Shown here piece after piece: positions 18,156-25,858 of a stretch of DNA of 64,000 nt. This DNA is from Serratia rhizosphaerae (GTDB lineage Bacteria > Pseudomonadota > Gammaproteobacteria > Enterobacterales > Enterobacteriaceae), in assembly GCF_009817885.1 (NCBI RefSeq), contig NZ_CP041764.1, forward strand, positions 1,736,001 through 1,800,000, read 5' to 3'. Every line of letters starts with the position of its first letter. The first letter of the stretch is position 1. The notes under the pieces were generated by a model that saw nothing but the letters and a program-made list of their open reading frames with translations, had not been told where the DNA came from and ran no database searches. A program made the translations under genes and the position numbers.

Positions 18156-18515
18156 ATGATTAATCACGCACCTAAACGCTCCGACGAGCCGATTTTCTGG
18201 GGACTATTCGGCGCCGGCGGCATGTGGGGCGCCATCGTGGCCCCGGTGATCGTGCTGCTGCTGGGTATTTTGCTGCCGCTGGGGCTGTTTCCGGGCGATG
18301 CGCTGAGCTATGAACGCGTACTGACGTTCTGCCAGAGCCTGATCGGCCGCCTGTTCCTGCTGCTGACGATCATTCTGCCGCTGTGGTGCGGCCTGCACCG
18401 TATCCACCACGCGATGCACGACCTGAAAATCCACGTGCCGGCCGGTAAGTGGGTGTTCTACGGCCTGGCGGCCATCCTGAGCGTCGTCGCGCTGATCGGC
18501 GTCGTGACGCTATAG
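18156..18515 (+). CDS. frdD: Fumarate reductase membrane subunit D
   Basis: The second membrane anchor of fumarate reductase. The ATG at 18156 (MINHAPKRSDEPIFWGLFG) follows the ribosome site GGGAGGAA and gives 119 residues, the E. coli length. Three membrane helices are visible, and the conserved WCGLHRIHHAMHDLKIHVP segment is intact. Last gene of frdABCD. Confidence 0.96.
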   Translation: MINHAPKRSDEPIFWGLFGAGGMWGAIVAPVIVLLLGILLPLGLFPGDALSYERVLTFCQSLIGRLFLLLTIILPLWCGLHRIHHAMHDLKIHVPAGKWVFYGLAAILSVVALIGVVTL

Positions 18516-18517
18516 CC

Positions 18518-18552
18518 ACCAGGGGCGGCCGAGCTATCCGGTCGCCCCTGGT
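18518..18552. terminator. Hairpin between convergent frdD and gdx
   Basis: A perfect 10-bp stem (ACCAGGGGCG / CGCCCCTGGT) with a 15-base loop, just after the frdD stop. The right flank is only weakly T-rich (ATTTA). Confidence 0.65.
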
Positions 18553-18562
18553 ATTTACCGCA

Positions 18563-18880
18563 TCAGTGACTGCTGAATTTCAGCCCCAGAATACCGGCAA
18601 TAATCAGGCACAGGCTGAGAATGCGCATCATGTTGGTCGATTCGCCCAGCAATATCATGCCCATCACCGCCGCGCCTACCGCGCCGATGCCGGTCCATAC
18701 CGCATAGGCCGTGCCGGCCGGCAGCGTTTTCATCGCATTCGCCAACAGCAGCATACTCACCACCATCGCAGCGATGGTAATAATGCTTGGCGTCAAACGG
18801 GTAAAACCGTGGGTATATTTCAGGCCTATCGCCCAGACAACTTCCAGTAAACCGGCAAAAACAAGAATGATCCACGCCAT
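18563..18880 (-). CDS. gdx: Guanidinium exporter Gdx (formerly SugE)
   Basis: A small multidrug resistance family antiporter that exports guanidinium ion. It has 105 residues and four membrane helices, with the conserved membrane glutamate in LLEVVWAIGLKYTHGF and the helix-4 pattern GIGAVGAAVMGMILLGE. The functional call is strengthened by the guanidine-II riboswitch directly upstream. The position next to ecnB and frdD matches E. coli sugE. Confidence 0.95.
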   Translation of the reverse strand: MAWIILVFAGLLEVVWAIGLKYTHGFTRLTPSIITIAAMVVSMLLLANAMKTLPAGTAYAVWTGIGAVGAAVMGMILLGESTNMMRILSLCLIIAGILGLKFSSH

Positions 18881-18901
18881 GAAACGGCTCCAGGATTAGG
18901 T

Positions 18902-18947
18902 GGGGTCGTCCCCGGACAGCAGGAAGCGCAGGGAGGTCGTCCAACCT
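18902..18947 (-). promoter_or_regulatory. Guanidine-II (mini-ykkC) riboswitch
   Basis: On the minus strand there are two small hairpins, each with an ACGA loop: the first with stem AGG..GG / CC..CCT (18930-18947, loop 18937-18940) and the second GGGG-ACGA-CCCC (18902-18913). This is the two-hairpin ACGR-loop layout of the guanidine-II class. It lies 21 bases before the gdx start, so guanidine binding would expose the ribosome site. A -10 TATAAT (18966-18971, minus strand) sits just upstream. Confidence 0.9.
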
Positions 18948-19102
18948 GGCTGAGTGAAGTTATGGATTATATCGCCAAAATGGCGTCTGCGGAACATACC
19001 GTTGCCGCACAGAAGCTATGCATACAGGGTATTCCACCGCCAGGGAACAGAGAACAACGCCCGTGATTGCTAATGGAATACCACAGACATTAGAGCGTGA
19101 CG

Positions 19103-19234
19103 CTATTGCGCGCTGCGTTGAATCGCTTCGCCGCCGGCCTGTACATCCTTACCGATGCCTTCGGTGGTATTGCACGCGGTCAGCGAAAACAGGAACAGCA
19201 CGGAGCACATAGCAAGGATACTTTTCTTCAGCAT
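19103..19234 (-). CDS. ecnB: Entericidin B-like bacteriolytic lipoprotein
   Basis: A 43-residue lipoprotein beginning MLKKSILAMCSVLFLFSLTA, with the lipobox LTAC. The mature part, CNTTEGIGKDVQAGGEAIQR in its first 20 residues, follows the entericidin pattern CNTxxGxGxDxxxxGxAI. In E. coli ecnAB is described as an antidote/toxin pair linked to stationary-phase lysis. Its place between ecnA and gdx is the same as in E. coli. Confidence 0.88.
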   Translation of the reverse strand: MLKKSILAMCSVLFLFSLTACNTTEGIGKDVQAGGEAIQRSAQ

Positions 19235-19335
19235 AAGACTTCCTTATTTATCAGTGATGAAAAGATACGGCTCTCTAAGCGTAGTCAATATTGGCGGGCG
19301 TTGCGCAAGAAATGATGTGTGCTATGGACGGCAGC

Positions 19336-19467
19336 TTAGCTCGCGCCACGGGAGATCGCGCCGCCAAGATGCTGAACGTCCTGGCCAAAGCCACGGAAGG
19401 TGTTGCAACCGCTCAACGACAGCAGCAGCGTCAAGGAAATAACGGCCAACAGAGTTTTCTTCATCAT
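19336..19467 (-). CDS. ecnA: Entericidin A-like lipoprotein
   Basis: A 43-residue lipoprotein with signal MMKKTLLAVISLTLLLSLSG and lipobox LSGC. The mature part starts CNTFRGFGQDVQHLGGAISR, very close to E. coli EcnA, the proposed antidote. It lies 69 bases after efp in the same direction and 101 bases before ecnB. Confidence 0.88.
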   Translation of the reverse strand: MMKKTLLAVISLTLLLSLSGCNTFRGFGQDVQHLGGAISRGAS

Positions 19468-19536
19468 GCAAATTCTGCCAACTATCAAGGGAATAAAATA
19501 AAACGGGGGAATCCGATGACTCCCCCGCTTTGATGC

Positions 19537-20103
19537 TTACTTAACGCGTGACACGTATTCGCCAGAGCGGGTGTCAACTTTGATCACTTCGCCAATCTGT
19601 ACGAACAACGGCACTTTAACCACGGCGCCGGTAGACAGCGTAGCAGGTTTACCGCCGGTACCTGCGGTATCGCCTTTCAGGCCTGGATCGGTATCAGTGA
19701 TTTCCGCTTCGATGAAGTTCGGCGGCTGAACGGCGATAGCACGGCCATCCCACAGGGTGATGATACATTCCGCATTGTCCTGCAGCCATTTTGCCGCGTC
19801 GGATACGGTTTTGCCGTCAACCTGATACTGTTCGAAGGTTTCAGGGTGCATGAAGTAATAGAACTCGCCGTCGGTGTACGAGTAGTTCATGTTGGTATCT
19901 ACTACGTCTGCGCCTTCGCAAGAATCGGTAGATTTAAAGGTTTTTTCCACGCGGGTGCCGGTCAGCAGACGGCGCATTTTTACGCGGGCGAACGCCTGAC
20001 CTTTACCTGGTTTCACGAACTCGCTGGATTCCACAGCATAAGGTTCGCCTTCAAACATGATTTTAAGACCCGAACGGAAATCGTTGCTAGAATAAGTCGC
20101 CAT
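19537..20103 (-). CDS. efp: Elongation factor P
   Basis: EF-P rescues ribosomes stalled at proline runs. The start MATYSSNDFRSGLKIMFEG gives 188 residues in three beta-barrel domains. The modified lysine is Lys34 in FVKPGKGQAF, the target of EpmA and EpmB. The C-terminal GEYVSRVK is typical. It is divergent from epmB, with only 41 bases between the two starts, so the promoters must be packed together. Confidence 0.97.
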   Translation of the reverse strand: MATYSSNDFRSGLKIMFEGEPYAVESSEFVKPGKGQAFARVKMRRLLTGTRVEKTFKSTDSCEGADVVDTNMNYSYTDGEFYYFMHPETFEQYQVDGKTVSDAAKWLQDNAECIITLWDGRAIAVQPPNFIEAEITDTDPGLKGDTAGTGGKPATLSTGAVVKVPLFVQIGEVIKVDTRSGEYVSRVK

Positions 20104-20144
20104 AATGGCCCTCTGAATTTTAAATTGGTAGCTTAGCCAAAAAA

Positions 20145-21185
20145 ATGGCACATATTGTAACCCAAAACATCGCAGATAGAGAAGATTGGTTGCATCAACT
20201 CGCCGATGTTATTACCGACCCCGATGAATTGCTGCGGCTTCTGTCACTGAACACGCATCCGCAACTGCCTCAGGGACGCGATGCGCGCCGCCTGTTCCCG
20301 CTGCGCGTGCCGCGCGCGTTTGTCGCCCGCATGCGCGCCGGCGACGCCGGCGACCCGCTGTTACGTCAGGTGCTGACCGCCAGTGAGGAGTTTGTGACCG
20401 CCGCCGGCTTTACCACCGATCCGTTGGATGAACAGCGCAGCGTGGTGCCCGGCCTGTTGCACAAGTATCGTAACCGCGCCCTGCTGCTGGTAAAGGGCGG
20501 CTGCGCCGTCAATTGCCGCTACTGCTTCCGTCGTCACTTTCCTTATCAGGATAACCAGGGCAATAAGGCCAACTGGCGCCAGGCGCTGGACTATATCCGC
20601 CAACACCCTGAGCTGGACGAGATCATCTTCTCCGGCGGCGACCCGCTGATGGCGAAAGATCATGAGCTCGACTGGCTGATCGGCGAGCTGGAAACCATTC
20701 CGCATGTAAAGCGCCTGCGCATCCATACCCGTTTACCGGTGGTGATCCCGGCGCGCATCACCCATGAACTCTGCCAGCGGTTGTCCCAATCACGCCTGCA
20801 GGTGCTGATGGTGACCCATATTAACCATGCCAATGAAATTGATGCGGCGCTGACGGCCAGCATGGTGCAGCTGCGCCGTTCCGGCGTCACCCTGCTCAAT
20901 CAGAGCGTACTGCTGCGCGGCGTCAACGACCATGCCGATACGCTGGCGGCGCTGAGCAACGCCCTGTTTGATGCCGGTATTCTACCCTATTATATTCACG
21001 TGCTGGATAAAGTGCAGGGCGCCGCCCACTTTATGGTCAGCGACGATGACGCGCGCCATATCATGCAGCAGTTGCTGAGCAAGGTGTCCGGCTATCTGGT
21101 GCCGCGCCTGACGCGGGAAATCGGCGGTGAAGCCAGCAAAACGCCGTTGGATCTGCGGCTGGCGCAGGACGGGCCACAGCCATAA
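20145..21185 (+). CDS. epmB: EF-P lysine 2,3-aminomutase EpmB
   Basis: A radical SAM, PLP-dependent enzyme that turns L-lysine into (R)-beta-lysine for EF-P. The radical SAM motif is CAVNCRYC (around residue 120-127), followed by FRRHFPYQDN and SGGDPLMAKDHELDWL. The PLP lysine is probably in LDKVQGAAHF. It has 346 residues and ends at a strong hairpin terminator. Confidence 0.96.
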   Translation: MAHIVTQNIADREDWLHQLADVITDPDELLRLLSLNTHPQLPQGRDARRLFPLRVPRAFVARMRAGDAGDPLLRQVLTASEEFVTAAGFTTDPLDEQRSVVPGLLHKYRNRALLLVKGGCAVNCRYCFRRHFPYQDNQGNKANWRQALDYIRQHPELDEIIFSGGDPLMAKDHELDWLIGELETIPHVKRLRIHTRLPVVIPARITHELCQRLSQSRLQVLMVTHINHANEIDAALTASMVQLRRSGVTLLNQSVLLRGVNDHADTLAALSNALFDAGILPYYIHVLDKVQGAAHFMVSDDDARHIMQQLLSKVSGYLVPRLTREIGGEASKTPLDLRLAQDGPQP

Positions 21186-21192
21186 GCGAAAA

Positions 21193-21220
21193 AAAGAGGA
21201 ATGCGCAGGCATTCCTCTTT
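21193..21220. terminator. Bidirectional terminator after epmB
   Basis: A perfect 12-bp stem (AAAGAGGAATGC / GCATTCCTCTTT) with the loop GCAG. It has an A-run on the left and a T-run on the right, so it can work on both strands. The insertion sequence begins 9 bases to its right. Confidence 0.9.
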
Positions 21221-21282
21221 TTTATCTCTGACCCGTCCTAAATAGCGTTGACACATTTTACTCACGAACAGAGGAAAGTGTG

Positions 21283-21681
21283 ATGAACCAGTATGTTAAA
21301 CGCACGCAACGCGATTACCCTCTATCCTTTAAATTGGCCGTCGTCCAACAGGTCGAAAAAGGCGAGATGACTTACCGTCAGGCACAAGACCGCTACGGTA
21401 TCCAGGGCAGTCATACCGTCATGAACTGGCTGCGTAAATATGGCCAACTCGACTGGCGTTCGTCCTCTTCAACCAGACTGTGCGGAGATGATATGCCCAA
21501 GTTACCCCTGACTCCTGAACAGCGCATCAAAGAACTCGAACAGCAACTGGCTGAATCTGAAGTCAAAGCGCAGTTCTTTGAAGCCGTCGTAAAAGTGATG
21601 AATACCGAGTTCGGAGCTACCCTGACAAAAAAGCAGTTGGCTGCCTTATCGCGCAAACACAAGCGCCACGACTCACGGTAG
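21283..21681 (+). CDS. IS3-family transposase OrfA
   Basis: The DNA-binding half of the transposase. It begins MNQYVKRTQRDYPLSFKLAV with a helix-turn-helix (VVQQVEKGEMTYRQAQDRYGIQGSHTVMNWLRKYG) and continues into a leucine-zipper-like coiled coil (LTPEQRIKELEQQLAESEVKAQFFEAVVKVM). The ATG at 21283 was preferred over the GTG one codon earlier because it is better spaced from GAGGAA. 132 residues. Confidence 0.9.
   Translation: MNQYVKRTQRDYPLSFKLAVVQQVEKGEMTYRQAQDRYGIQGSHTVMNWLRKYGQLDWRSSSSTRLCGDDMPKLPLTPEQRIKELEQQLAESEVKAQFFEAVVKVMNTEFGATLTKKQLAALSRKHKRHDSR
21627..21633 (+). other. Programmed -1 frameshift site A AAA AAG
   Basis: In the orfA frame the bases read A AAA AAG, the standard -1 slippery heptamer used by many IS3-family elements. 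Slipping back one base enters the orfB frame, which then reads through VARACRWMGISRQAWYQ into the catalytic domain, giving an OrfAB fusion transposase. Confidence 0.85.
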
Positions 21682-21698
21682 CACGCGCCTGCCGGTGG

Positions 21699-22496
21699 AT
21701 GGGTATCAGCCGGCAGGCATGGTATCAGTCCTTGCAACGTGAACGTGGAAGAGAAGAGCAAGCCCACCATATAGTGGAGCAGGTGACCGCTATCCGCTTA
21801 CACCAGCCCCGACTGGGTACACGCAAGCTGCACCACTTACTGCGACAGCAGCCGGAAGCCCCCGTGCATGTGGGGCGAGACCGCCTGTTCCGGATACTGC
21901 GCTGCGCCCGTTTACTGGTGATGCCTAAACGGGCGTATCATAAGACAACGCACAGCCATCATCGTTTTTACCGTCATCCCAACTTGCTGAAAGCGGGAGA
22001 ACATCAGGTTATAGCCAGCCGCCCGGAACAGGTGTGGGTAGCGGATATCACCTATCTGCCGCTGAAAACAGGAACGGCGTATATCAGTCTGATAACGGAT
22101 GCGTGGTCGAGAAAAATCGTGGGGTATCATGTGCATGACAGCCTGCATACCCGGCATGTCGCCTGTGCGTTCAAAATGGCGCTGGCCAGCAGGCGCACCG
22201 CAGCTCCGTTGGTACATCACTCGGACCGGGGGATCCAGTACTGCTCGCAGGAATATCAGACGTTACACAAGCGACATGGCGTCACCTGTTCGATGACAGA
22301 CGGGTATGACTGTTACCAGAATGCGCTGGCGGAGAGGATAAACGGGATACTGAAAACGGAATACCTGCTTGGCAAACCGAAAGACATCGTGCAGGCAAGA
22401 AAGATGGTCAGGCAGTCTGTGGAAATCTACAACGCACGGCGACCGCATCTGTCGCTACAATACAAAACGCCCGATGAGGTTCATCGGGCGTTATAA
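21699..22496 (+). CDS. IS3-family transposase OrfB (catalytic part of OrfAB)
   Basis: The DDE integrase-fold half. The acidic triad is visible as D in WVADITYLPL, D in HHSDRGIQY, and E in NALAERINGILKTEYL, with the rve core between. The frame is open upstream to the slip site at 21627-21633, so the main product is probably the OrfAB fusion rather than a protein from the ATG at 21699. No damage is seen. Confidence 0.9.
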   Translation: MGISRQAWYQSLQRERGREEQAHHIVEQVTAIRLHQPRLGTRKLHHLLRQQPEAPVHVGRDRLFRILRCARLLVMPKRAYHKTTHSHHRFYRHPNLLKAGEHQVIASRPEQVWVADITYLPLKTGTAYISLITDAWSRKIVGYHVHDSLHTRHVACAFKMALASRRTAAPLVHHSDRGIQYCSQEYQTLHKRHGVTCSMTDGYDCYQNALAERINGILKTEYLLGKPKDIVQARKMVRQSVEIYNARRPHLSLQYKTPDEVHRAL

Positions 22497-22556
22497 GGCT
22501 GAAAAGTGTCAACCTATATCAGGACTAGTCACTCACGGGTTAACGGCGCGGAGCCG

Positions 22557-22901
22557 TTATGGGCATTTATAAACCTGACCCATCATTTTGCTGTCCAGAG
22601 GCGCAAAGCTGGAAAGCAGATTCTGGCTTGGGCTGGTCGCACCGTAAATCACGTTGCCGCCCATTTCAGCCGCCTTGTTACGCAGATCATTGGCCGCGCC
22701 GCGCAGGCCGCCGCTTTCTGCATTACTGCCGGACAGCCAGTTGCTCTGAGTGCCGGTGACTTCCCCCACCAGCTGACATTCCGCCGCCGGTTTGGTATCG
22801 GTAAATTTAACCTGCTGACCTGCGCTGGTCAGTTGATGAGTGGTGCTGCATCCTGCCAGCAGCAACGCCGCCGAAAGTCCCAGTAAGGCTTTAGTCCGCA
22901 T
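22557..22901 (-). CDS. yjeI: YjeI-family lipoprotein (DUF4156)
   Basis: A 114-residue predicted outer-membrane or periplasmic lipoprotein of unknown role. The start MRTKALLGLSAALLLAGC was chosen because GGGGAA lies 5 bases upstream; the lipobox is LAGC. Conserved family segments include CQLVGEVTGTQSNWLSG, GGLRGAANDLRNKAAEMGGN and a C-terminal GQVYKCP. In E. coli yjeI also lies next to groEL. The stop codon lies inside a 7-bp hairpin (22541-22559), and the insertion sequence ends 25 bases further on. Confidence 0.9.
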   Translation of the reverse strand: MRTKALLGLSAALLLAGCSTTHQLTSAGQQVKFTDTKPAAECQLVGEVTGTQSNWLSGSNAESGGLRGAANDLRNKAAEMGGNVIYGATSPSQNLLSSFAPLDSKMMGQVYKCP

Positions 22902-23102
22902 CTTGTTCCCCATATAATGTTGAGAATTACGCAAAAGCTTATCAGAAAGCAATGCTACCTCTTAAGCTTCCGTTGCCACGTATACTTGGTCAACGCATAG
23001 AGCGACAGTTGATGAGGTAACAGTTTACACGCTAAATCCGTCTGGCCGGTAAAAATATCGCCAAACACGGTGCGCCAATGCACGAAAAAACGCCCCCATA
23101 AA

Positions 23103-23129
23103 AAAACCCCGGCGCCAGGCCGGGGTTTT
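23103..23129 (-). terminator. groEL terminator
   Basis: An 11-bp stem (AAAACCCCGGC / GCCGGGGTTTT) with the loop GCCAG, placed 28 bases after the groEL stop. On the minus strand a U-run follows (A-run at 23099-23106). Confidence 0.9.
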
Positions 23130-23156
23130 CACTCACGCAAGCGTGAAGGGGGATGA

Positions 23157-24809
23157 TTACATCATACCGCCCATACCGCCCATGCCGCCCATGCCGCCCA
23201 TGCCTGCAGCGCCCATGTCGGCTTTATCTTCTTTCGGCAGGTCGGTAACCATGCACTCGGTGGTGATCATCAGGCCAGCCACGGATGCCGCGAACTGCAG
23301 TGCAGAACGGGTTACTTTGGTTGGATCCAGGATGCCCATGCCGATCATGTCGCCGTACTCTTCAGAGTAAGCGTTGTAGCCGTAGCTGCCTTCGCCCGCT
23401 TTCACGCTGTTGGCGATAACGGAAGCTTCTTCACCGGCGTTGACCACGATCTGGCGCAGTGGCGCTTCCATCGCGCGCAGCGCAACTTTGATACCCACGT
23501 TCTGGTCTTCGTTGTCGCCTTTCAGCTCGGCAATTTTGCTAGCCACGCGGATCAGCGCAACGCCGCCGCCGGCAACCACGCCTTCTTCAACCGCAGCACG
23601 GGTCGCGTGCAGGGCATCTTCAACGCGGGCTTTCTTCTCTTTCATTTCAACTTCGGTAGCTGCGCCAACTTTGATAACGGCAACGCCGCCTGCCAGTTTA
23701 GCAACACGCTCCTGCAGTTTTTCACGATCGTAGTCAGACGTCGCTTCTTCGATCTGCTGGCGAATCTGCGCAACGCGGCCCTGAATGGTCGCTTCGTCGC
23801 CGATGCCATCGATGATGATGGTGGTGTCTTTGTTGATCACAACGCGTTTGGCCTGGCCCAGATCTTCCAGGGTCGCTTTTTCCAGCTCCATGCCGATCTC
23901 TTCAGAGATCACGGTGCCGGCAGTCAGGGTAGCGATATCCTGCAGCATGGCTTTACGACGGTCGCCGAAGCCTGGCGCTTTAACCGCAGCCACTTTCACG
24001 ATGCCGCGCATGGTGTTCACCACCAGCGTAGCCAGCGCTTCGCCTTCAACGTCTTCAGCCACGATCAGCAGCGGTTTGCCGGCTTTAGCTACGGCTTCCA
24101 GTACTGGCAGCAGTTCACGGATGTTGGAAACTTTTTTGTCAGCCAGCAGGATGAACGGGCTTTCCAGCTCGACAGAACCGGTTTCCGGCTTGTTGATGAA
24201 GTATGGGGACAGGTAGCCGCGGTCGAACTGCATACCTTCAACCACGTCCAGCTCGTCCTGCAGGCCGGTGCCTTCTTCAACGGTGATAACGCCTTCTTTA
24301 CCGACTTTTTCCATCGCTTCTGCAATCAGTTTACCCACGGTTTCGTCGGAGTTTGCAGAAATGGTGCCGACCTGTGCGATCGCTTTGGAATCAGAGCAAG
24401 GCACGGACAGTTTTTTCAGTTCTTCTACCGCTGCAATAACCGCTTTGTCGATGCCGCGCTTCAGATCCATCGGGTTCATGCCCGCAGCAACGGCTTTCAG
24501 ACCTTCGTTCACGATAGCCTGCGCCAGAACGGTGGCGGTGGTGGTGCCGTCGCCAGCAGCGTCGTTCGCTTTGGAGGCAACTTCTTTCACCATCTGCGCG
24601 CCCATGTTTTCGAACTTGTCTTCCAGCTCGATTTCACGCGCTACGGATACGCCGTCTTTAGTGATGGTTGGCGCGCCGAAAGATTTGTCCAGCACTACGT
24701 TACGGCCTTTCGGGCCCAGGGTGACTTTTACCGCGTCTGCCAGAATGTTCACGCCGTTAAGCATTTTTACGCGTGCGTCATTGCCGAATTTTACGTCTTT
24801 AGCTGCCAT
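23157..24809 (-). CDS. groEL: Chaperonin GroEL
   Basis: The 60-kDa chaperonin ring subunit that folds proteins with GroES and ATP. It has 550 residues; the start MAAKDVKFGNDARVKMLNGV is typical. The ATP loop GDGTTTATVLAQAI, the second signature AAVEEGVVAGGGVAL and a C-terminal Gly-Gly-Met repeat tail (GGMGGMGGMGGMM) are present. It lies 45 bases after groES in one operon and shows the biased codon use of highly expressed genes. Confidence 0.99.
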   Translation of the reverse strand: MAAKDVKFGNDARVKMLNGVNILADAVKVTLGPKGRNVVLDKSFGAPTITKDGVSVAREIELEDKFENMGAQMVKEVASKANDAAGDGTTTATVLAQAIVNEGLKAVAAGMNPMDLKRGIDKAVIAAVEELKKLSVPCSDSKAIAQVGTISANSDETVGKLIAEAMEKVGKEGVITVEEGTGLQDELDVVEGMQFDRGYLSPYFINKPETGSVELESPFILLADKKVSNIRELLPVLEAVAKAGKPLLIVAEDVEGEALATLVVNTMRGIVKVAAVKAPGFGDRRKAMLQDIATLTAGTVISEEIGMELEKATLEDLGQAKRVVINKDTTIIIDGIGDEATIQGRVAQIRQQIEEATSDYDREKLQERVAKLAGGVAVIKVGAATEVEMKEKKARVEDALHATRAAVEEGVVAGGGVALIRVASKIAELKGDNEDQNVGIKVALRAMEAPLRQIVVNAGEEASVIANSVKAGEGSYGYNAYSEEYGDMIGMGILDPTKVTRSALQFAASVAGLMITTECMVTDLPKEDKADMGAAGMGGMGGMGGMGGMM

Positions 24810-24854
24810 TGGTATTTCCCTTCAATTCTTTTCAGTTCAGAAGATAAAGCGTAA

Positions 24855-25148
24855 TTACGCTTCAACAATTGCCAGGATGTCGCTTTCGGACATGATCAAC
24901 ACTTCTTCATTGTCGATCTTCTCGGCTTTCACGCCGTAACCGTCGTTGAAAATCACGATATCGCCGATTTTCACATCCAGCGGTTGAATATTTCCGTTTT
25001 CCAGAACGCGCCCTTTGCCAACGGCCACTACTTCGCCACGAGTGGATTTACCCGCCGCAGAGCCAGTCAGTACGATGCCGCCAGCAGATTTTGATTCAAC
25101 TTCTTTGCGCTTGACGATAACGCGGTCATGCAATGGACGAATACTCAT
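24855..25148 (-). CDS. groES: Co-chaperonin GroES
   Basis: The 97-residue lid of the GroEL chamber. The start MSIRPLHDRVIVKRKEVESK is standard. The mobile loop is VESKSAGGIVLTGSAAGKSTRG, split here as ESKSAGGIVLTG then SAAGKSTRG. First gene of the operon, behind a heat-shock promoter. Confidence 0.99.
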   Translation of the reverse strand: MSIRPLHDRVIVKRKEVESKSAGGIVLTGSAAGKSTRGEVVAVGKGRVLENGNIQPLDVKIGDIVIFNDGYGVKAEKIDNEEVLIMSESDILAIVEA

Positions 25149-25230
25149 TGAACGCTCTCCTGTAAGAAGGTCTGTCTCAGATTTAGGGTTGTACACCGGA
25201 TTATCATGTTTACCGGCCTCGTGGGTTTTG

Positions 25231-25258
25231 AGATGGGGGCATTCCAACCCCCTTCAAG
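25231..25258 (-). promoter_or_regulatory. Sigma-32 heat-shock promoter of groES-groEL
   Basis: On the minus strand CCCCCTTGAA (core CTTGAA at 25253-25258) is followed 14 bases later by CCCCATCT (25231-25238), matching the sigma-32 consensus and closely resembling the E. coli groE promoter. The -35 region is also a near palindrome (CCCCCTTGAAGGGGG). Confidence 0.9.
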
Positions 25259-25314
25259 GGGGTGGGGGAAAAAATTTTTTAACCAATGGAGTAATTGCGA
25301 TCGCCCACACAAAA

Positions 25315-25334
25315 ACGCGGCCAGAAGGCCGCGT
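25315..25334 (-). terminator. fxsA terminator
   Basis: An 8-bp stem (ACGCGGCC / GGCCGCGT) with the loop AGAA. On the minus strand it is followed by a U-run (A-run 25311-25315). It lies 33 bases after the fxsA stop and upstream of the groE promoter. Confidence 0.85.
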
Positions 25335-25366
25335 GGTGATTCACTGTGAAATATGACAGACGTCCG

Positions 25367-25858
25367 TTAACGATCGTCACGTTTGTCATGCTCGTCCGGG
25401 CGATGCTCCAGCGTATGACGATCGTTGTCCTTACGCTGGAATTCCCCGTCAAAGGTGTTGCCGTTGGCTGCATCACCGCCTGGCCCCCGGCCGCCGGGAC
25501 GATAAACCGACAGATGCGGCATCAGCTTCAGGGTCAGCGTTTTCTGCACCGGCGGCAACAACAGCAGCAGGCCGAGGAAATCGGTAAAGAAGCCCGGCAC
25601 CAGCAGCAGGAAGCCCGCCATCACCAGCGAAACGCTTTTCACCATTTCGGCCGCCGGGCTTTCGCCGGCCGCCAGCTTCTGCTGCATCTGTACAAAAGTT
25701 TTCATCCCCTGGTTACGCACCAGCGATATCCCGACACAGGAGGTGAAAATCACCAGCAGCAGGGTGACGGCGACGCCCAACACGGCGGAGACTTTGATAA
25801 ATAACGATATTTCAATGTATACCAGCAGAAATATCAGCAAAAACGGTAACCAGCGCAC
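25367..25858 (-). CDS. fxsA: FxsA family membrane protein
   Basis: An inner-membrane protein whose overproduction in E. coli relieves exclusion of phage T7 by the F plasmid; its normal role is unclear. It starts at GTG after AGGAGA (MRWLPFLLIFLLVYIEISLF). Three to four hydrophobic segments lie within residues 1-115 (LLVIFTSCVGISLVRNQG and GFLLLVPGFFTDFLGLLLLLP are family marks). The C-terminal 45 residues are charged and disordered, rich in Gly, Asp and Arg. 163 residues. Confidence 0.93.
   Translation of the reverse strand: MRWLPFLLIFLLVYIEISLFIKVSAVLGVAVTLLLVIFTSCVGISLVRNQGMKTFVQMQQKLAAGESPAAEMVKSVSLVMAGFLLLVPGFFTDFLGLLLLLPPVQKTLTLKLMPHLSVYRPGGRGPGGDAANGNTFDGEFQRKDNDRHTLEHRPDEHDKRDDR

Larger units (their letters stand above)
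21229..22531 (+). mobile_element. Intact IS3-family insertion sequence (1303 bp)
   Basis: The ends are imperfect inverted repeats: the left starts TGACCCGTCCTAAATAGCG and the inverted right end starts TGACTAGTCCTGATATAGG; both then share GTTGACAC. The element begins TGA and ends TCA as IS3-family members do. It is flanked by the 3-base direct repeat CTC (21226-21228 and 22532-22534). Inside are overlapping-frame orfA and orfB with an A6G slippage site. All parts look functional. I did not assign a named element. Confidence 0.93.

Noticed and set aside
23157..23220. The GGM repeat as a separate repeat element
   Set aside because: It is the normal Gly-Gly-Met tail of GroEL.
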